Assembly: GCA_946413885.1 (NCBI GenBank)
Contig: CAMKMK010000014.1
Location: 1-18,227, forward strand
Length of the DNA stretch: 18,227 nt
Direction: 5' to 3'
Source of the DNA: an uncultured Prevotellaceae bacterium
GTDB taxonomy: Bacteria; Bacteroidota; Bacteroidia; Bacteroidales; Bacteroidaceae
The position numbers and the translations under genes were made by a program. Of this stretch, positions 15,809-18,227 are shown piece after piece; position 1 is the stretch's first letter, and each line of letters starts with the position of its first letter. A model generated the notes under the pieces. The model ran no database searches, was not told the origin of the DNA, and saw only the letters and a list, made by a program, of their open reading frames with translations.

Positions 15809-17707
15809 ATGAAACGTTCTATGTTCATCTTCATTGCGCTCTATATCCTAACTTCCTATGCTCAGGAAAGTAAAGAGGATCTATGGAGTGACACTTGGGT
15901 TGCTACAGATGGACTCGGTCGAGCGATGCCCACTTCTCTGGAAGTAGGAAACTTGAAAACAGATAAACCACGCACAGTGGGCATCTTCTACATTACATGG
16001 CACACTCGTAATAACCACAACGGCCTTCCCTACACTGCCGACGTGACAAAAGTTTTGGCACAAGATGACAGTTGTCGATTTGATATGCATCGCCCTGCAT
16101 GGAAAGACCAATTCCTTCATTGGGGTGAACCTGAATACGGATATTTCCTCAGTCAAGATGAATATGTATGTCGTCACGATATATCTATGCTAGCAGATGC
16201 TGGCATAGATGTTCTAATTATGGATGTCACCAATGCAACACTCTATTGGGACGAGTGGGAAGTACTCTTTACAATCATGGAGAAGATGAAGAAAGAAGGA
16301 AATAAAGTCCCGAAAATGTGCTTTTGGGCATTCAATGGGAATGTCTACAACGTGGTTCAGCAACTTTATGATCACTTCTATCGTACACCTCGATACCAAG
16401 ATCTATGGTTCTATTGGGAAGGAAAACCACTTTTACTTTACAATTCAGAGCCACAACCCATCGATTCGAATGGAGCAAAACTAAATTTTGGGGAAAATGC
16501 AGACTATAGTCCAGAAGTTAAATCCTTCTTCACTCTCCGTAATATGTGGTGGGGATATAGAGAATGGAACGAGAGACCTTATGTTGGCACAGAGGACAAT
16601 TGGTGTTTCGGATATGAACTCAATGATTCTATTGTAGCTGCTAAAACGCCCTTTGAGTTGGCGACTCCTCACAAAGGTTCCTATGAGCAAATGGCTGTCA
16701 CACCAGCCCAACATCCTATTACTATCACAGGTAAGAGCTGGCGTCGTGAAACAAAAGAGCCAGAATTAGGAAGAGGAGACATGCCCATTCAGGCCTATGT
16801 TCCTTGGTTAGGAAAAGAAGTGAAGAATCCCACTACTTATGGAATCTACTTCCAAGATAGATGGGACGAAGCACTACAGGTAGACCCTTCCTTCATTTAT
16901 CTTAATGATTGGAACGAATGGAGTGCCGGTCGTTGGCCAGGTTCTAAATTTCTTCACCGCAAAATGGATCTTGTTTTCATAGATCAATACAATGCAGAAT
17001 TCAATCGAACAATAGCTCCTGTTAAGGACAAGACTTTCGGTGACAATTTCTATATGCAAATGGTACAAAACATCCGTCGCTACAAAGGAGTTCGTCCAAT
17101 TCCCAAGAACTACGGAATCAGCAAATTCCGAATAGATGGAAACTTCCAAAAATGGAATACTATCCCTACTACTTATTATGACACACGAGGCGACATAACA
17201 CATCGCGATGAGGATGGTTATGGAAACCTTCATTACACCAATAAATCAGGACGTAACGACATAACACAATGCAAAGTGGCTGTAACCCGTAACAATATTA
17301 TATTTTATGTAGAGACATCTTCGGCACTCAGCCCCCACACAGATCCTAACTGGATGCTACTCCTTATCGATGCTGATCAGAATTCAGAAACAGGCTGGTG
17401 TGGTTATGATTATATGGTGAACAAAATAATCGTCTCAGAAACAGAGACAACCCTTATGCGCTACGAAAATGACCATTGGAAACAAGCAGGCATTCTCTCA
17501 TATGCTGATAGCGGAAATCAAATGGAAATCAGCCTACCTCGTAAAGTCATAAATGATAAAGGGAATTCTCTAACGTTTGATTTTAAATGGATTGACAATC
17601 CTGCTGCCCTTGAGGATGCAATCTCTCTATGCACTGATGGAGATGCTGCCCCTAATCGTCGGTTTAACTACCGATTCATTTGGAACAAGAATAAAATAGA
17701 AAACTAG
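15809..17707 (+). CDS. Secreted GH71/99-like protein with C-terminal CBM9-like domain
   Basis: The 632-residue protein has a signal peptide with likely cleavage after SYA (residue 18), and no lipobox cysteine. Residues about 55-400 resemble the GH71/GH99-like (WbsX-related) TIM-barrel group. The barrel strand VGIFYITWHT is followed by DISMLADAGIDVLIMDVTN (124-142), MCFWAFNG (170-177), the FYWEGKPLLLYN strand (201-212), and the acidic IYLNDWNEW (363-371) near the barrel end, where a catalytic acid is expected. Residues about 440-630 look like a CBM9/DOMON-type sandwich, with RIDGNFQKWN, LLLIDADQNSETGW and MEISLPRK. It is predicted to act on a polysaccharide in the periplasm or at the surface; the substrate is unknown. 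The fasciclin lipoprotein begins 8 bases after the stop. Confidence 0.75.
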   Translation: MKRSMFIFIALYILTSYAQESKEDLWSDTWVATDGLGRAMPTSLEVGNLKTDKPRTVGIFYITWHTRNNHNGLPYTADVTKVLAQDDSCRFDMHRPAWKDQFLHWGEPEYGYFLSQDEYVCRHDISMLADAGIDVLIMDVTNATLYWDEWEVLFTIMEKMKKEGNKVPKMCFWAFNGNVYNVVQQLYDHFYRTPRYQDLWFYWEGKPLLLYNSEPQPIDSNGAKLNFGENADYSPEVKSFFTLRNMWWGYREWNERPYVGTEDNWCFGYELNDSIVAAKTPFELATPHKGSYEQMAVTPAQHPITITGKSWRRETKEPELGRGDMPIQAYVPWLGKEVKNPTTYGIYFQDRWDEALQVDPSFIYLNDWNEWSAGRWPGSKFLHRKMDLVFIDQYNAEFNRTIAPVKDKTFGDNFYMQMVQNIRRYKGVRPIPKNYGISKFRIDGNFQKWNTIPTTYYDTRGDITHRDEDGYGNLHYTNKSGRNDITQCKVAVTRNNIIFYVETSSALSPHTDPNWMLLLIDADQNSETGWCGYDYMVNKIIVSETETTLMRYENDHWKQAGILSYADSGNQMEISLPRKVINDKGNSLTFDFKWIDNPAALEDAISLCTDGDAAPNRRFNYRFIWNKNKIEN

Positions 17708-17715
17708 AAATAGAA

Positions 17716-18227
17716 ATGATGAAGAATTTTTTTCCTCTCTGCATGGGGCTCCTTTTCTTAGTTGGATGTAAGGAGCACATTGACATGTCTGCACGATATG
17801 TTAATACCGAGCGAACCATCGCGAGTTATCTGTCTGAACATGAACAATTCAGTGAATATGTTCGCTTGATGAAGGAAACCAAACTGAGTAGCCTTTCTGA
17901 AACTACGGTCTATCAACTAATGACTGCATACGGAGCATACACCGTTTTTGCACCTTCCAATGATGCCATCCAACTCTATTTGGACTCTCTCGTCATCCAG
18001 CACATTATCCCAGAGGCAAATTGGGAATCTTTTCCCAATCAGGAAACTCTAGACTCAATCCGAAATGTAATCGTACTCAACAGCATTCTGGATGGTACAG
18101 AGATTGACAAAACTTTCATGGTGTACGATTTCCCACAGAGCAACGAAGAATTCAGTGTAAACACCATGTACGACCGAAAAATCAGTGTTCTATTCTCGAA
18201 AGAGGATCCTGATAGTTGCTGGATAGA
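17716..18227 (+). CDS. Fasciclin (FAS1) domain lipoprotein, 3' end cut by window
   Basis: The first 170 residues are visible. A lipoprotein signal ends in the lipobox LVGC, so Cys18 should be lipidated, and KEHID follows. The FAS1 domain begins around residue 32, with TIASYLSEHEQFSEYVRLM, and contains the hallmark H1-type segment YTVFAPSNDAI (75-85) and an IRNVIVLNSI segment (115-124). FAS1 lipoproteins in Bacteroidota are often encoded in polysaccharide-utilisation loci, where they are thought to act as surface adhesion or glycan-binding components. Here it follows the GH99-like gene by 8 bases and is clearly in the same operon. Two consecutive ATGs are possible starts. Nothing can be said of the missing C-terminus. 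Confidence 0.8.
   Translation, partial: MMKNFFPLCMGLLFLVGCKEHIDMSARYVNTERTIASYLSEHEQFSEYVRLMKETKLSSLSETTVYQLMTAYGAYTVFAPSNDAIQLYLDSLVIQHIIPEANWESFPNQETLDSIRNVIVLNSILDGTEIDKTFMVYDFPQSNEEFSVNTMYDRKISVLFSKEDPDSCWI

Overview
The window looks like a chromosomal stretch from a carbohydrate-degrading Bacteroidota bacterium, most likely Prevotella or a close relative. Several things point there: Bacteroidota-type promoter motifs (TAnnTTTG) sit at the divergent gene starts, Shine-Dalgarno sequences are mostly absent, a standalone TrpB2-type protein is present, the hexuronate operon uses a short-chain-dehydrogenase type UxuB, and the right end carries the start of a lipoprotein- and glycosidase-rich locus. 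The genus is an inference. No RNA gene, CRISPR array or phage module was recognised.

Layout. Positions 1-731 hold no intact gene. They contain a perfect 11-bp hairpin, three to four copies of a 22-bp repeat, the C-terminal remnant of an IS982-family transposase, and the terminator of the operon to the right. Positions 732-4979 (minus strand) are xylB-xylA-trpB2, taking xylose to xylulose 5-phosphate, with a TrpB-like PLP enzyme at the end. Positions 4980-5146 are a divergent control region with promoter motifs facing both ways. Positions 5147-10243 (plus) are a hexuronate operon: an ExuT-like MFS transporter, UxuA, an SDR-type UxuB, and UxaC. Together these import glucuronate and take it to 2-keto-3-deoxygluconate. 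The two divergent operons fit the two monomers of glucuronoxylan, xylose and glucuronic acid. KdgK and KdgA are not in the window.

Positions 10254-14360 hold a flavodiiron protein gene (fprA) tightly coupled to tldD on the minus strand, with tldE (pmbA) divergent on the plus strand. The TldD/TldE pair is therefore split around a shared 248-bp control region that contains a clear palindrome and a 29-codon leader ORF.

Positions 14391-18227 (plus) are a compact secreted-carbohydrate locus: a 74-residue stub of a GH127-type glycosidase whose stop codon overlaps the start of a Gfo/Idh/MocA oxidoreductase, then a secreted GH71/99-like protein with a C-terminal CBM9-like module, then a fasciclin-domain lipoprotein cut by the window end. 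This looks like the left part of a polysaccharide-utilisation-type locus of unknown substrate.

The most interesting items are the shared xyl/uxu control region, the GH127 stub coupled to the oxidoreductase, the Gfo/Idh + GH99-like + FAS1 lipoprotein set, and the split tldD/tldE arrangement around fprA. I did not find convincing evidence of a wholly new defence or mobile system.
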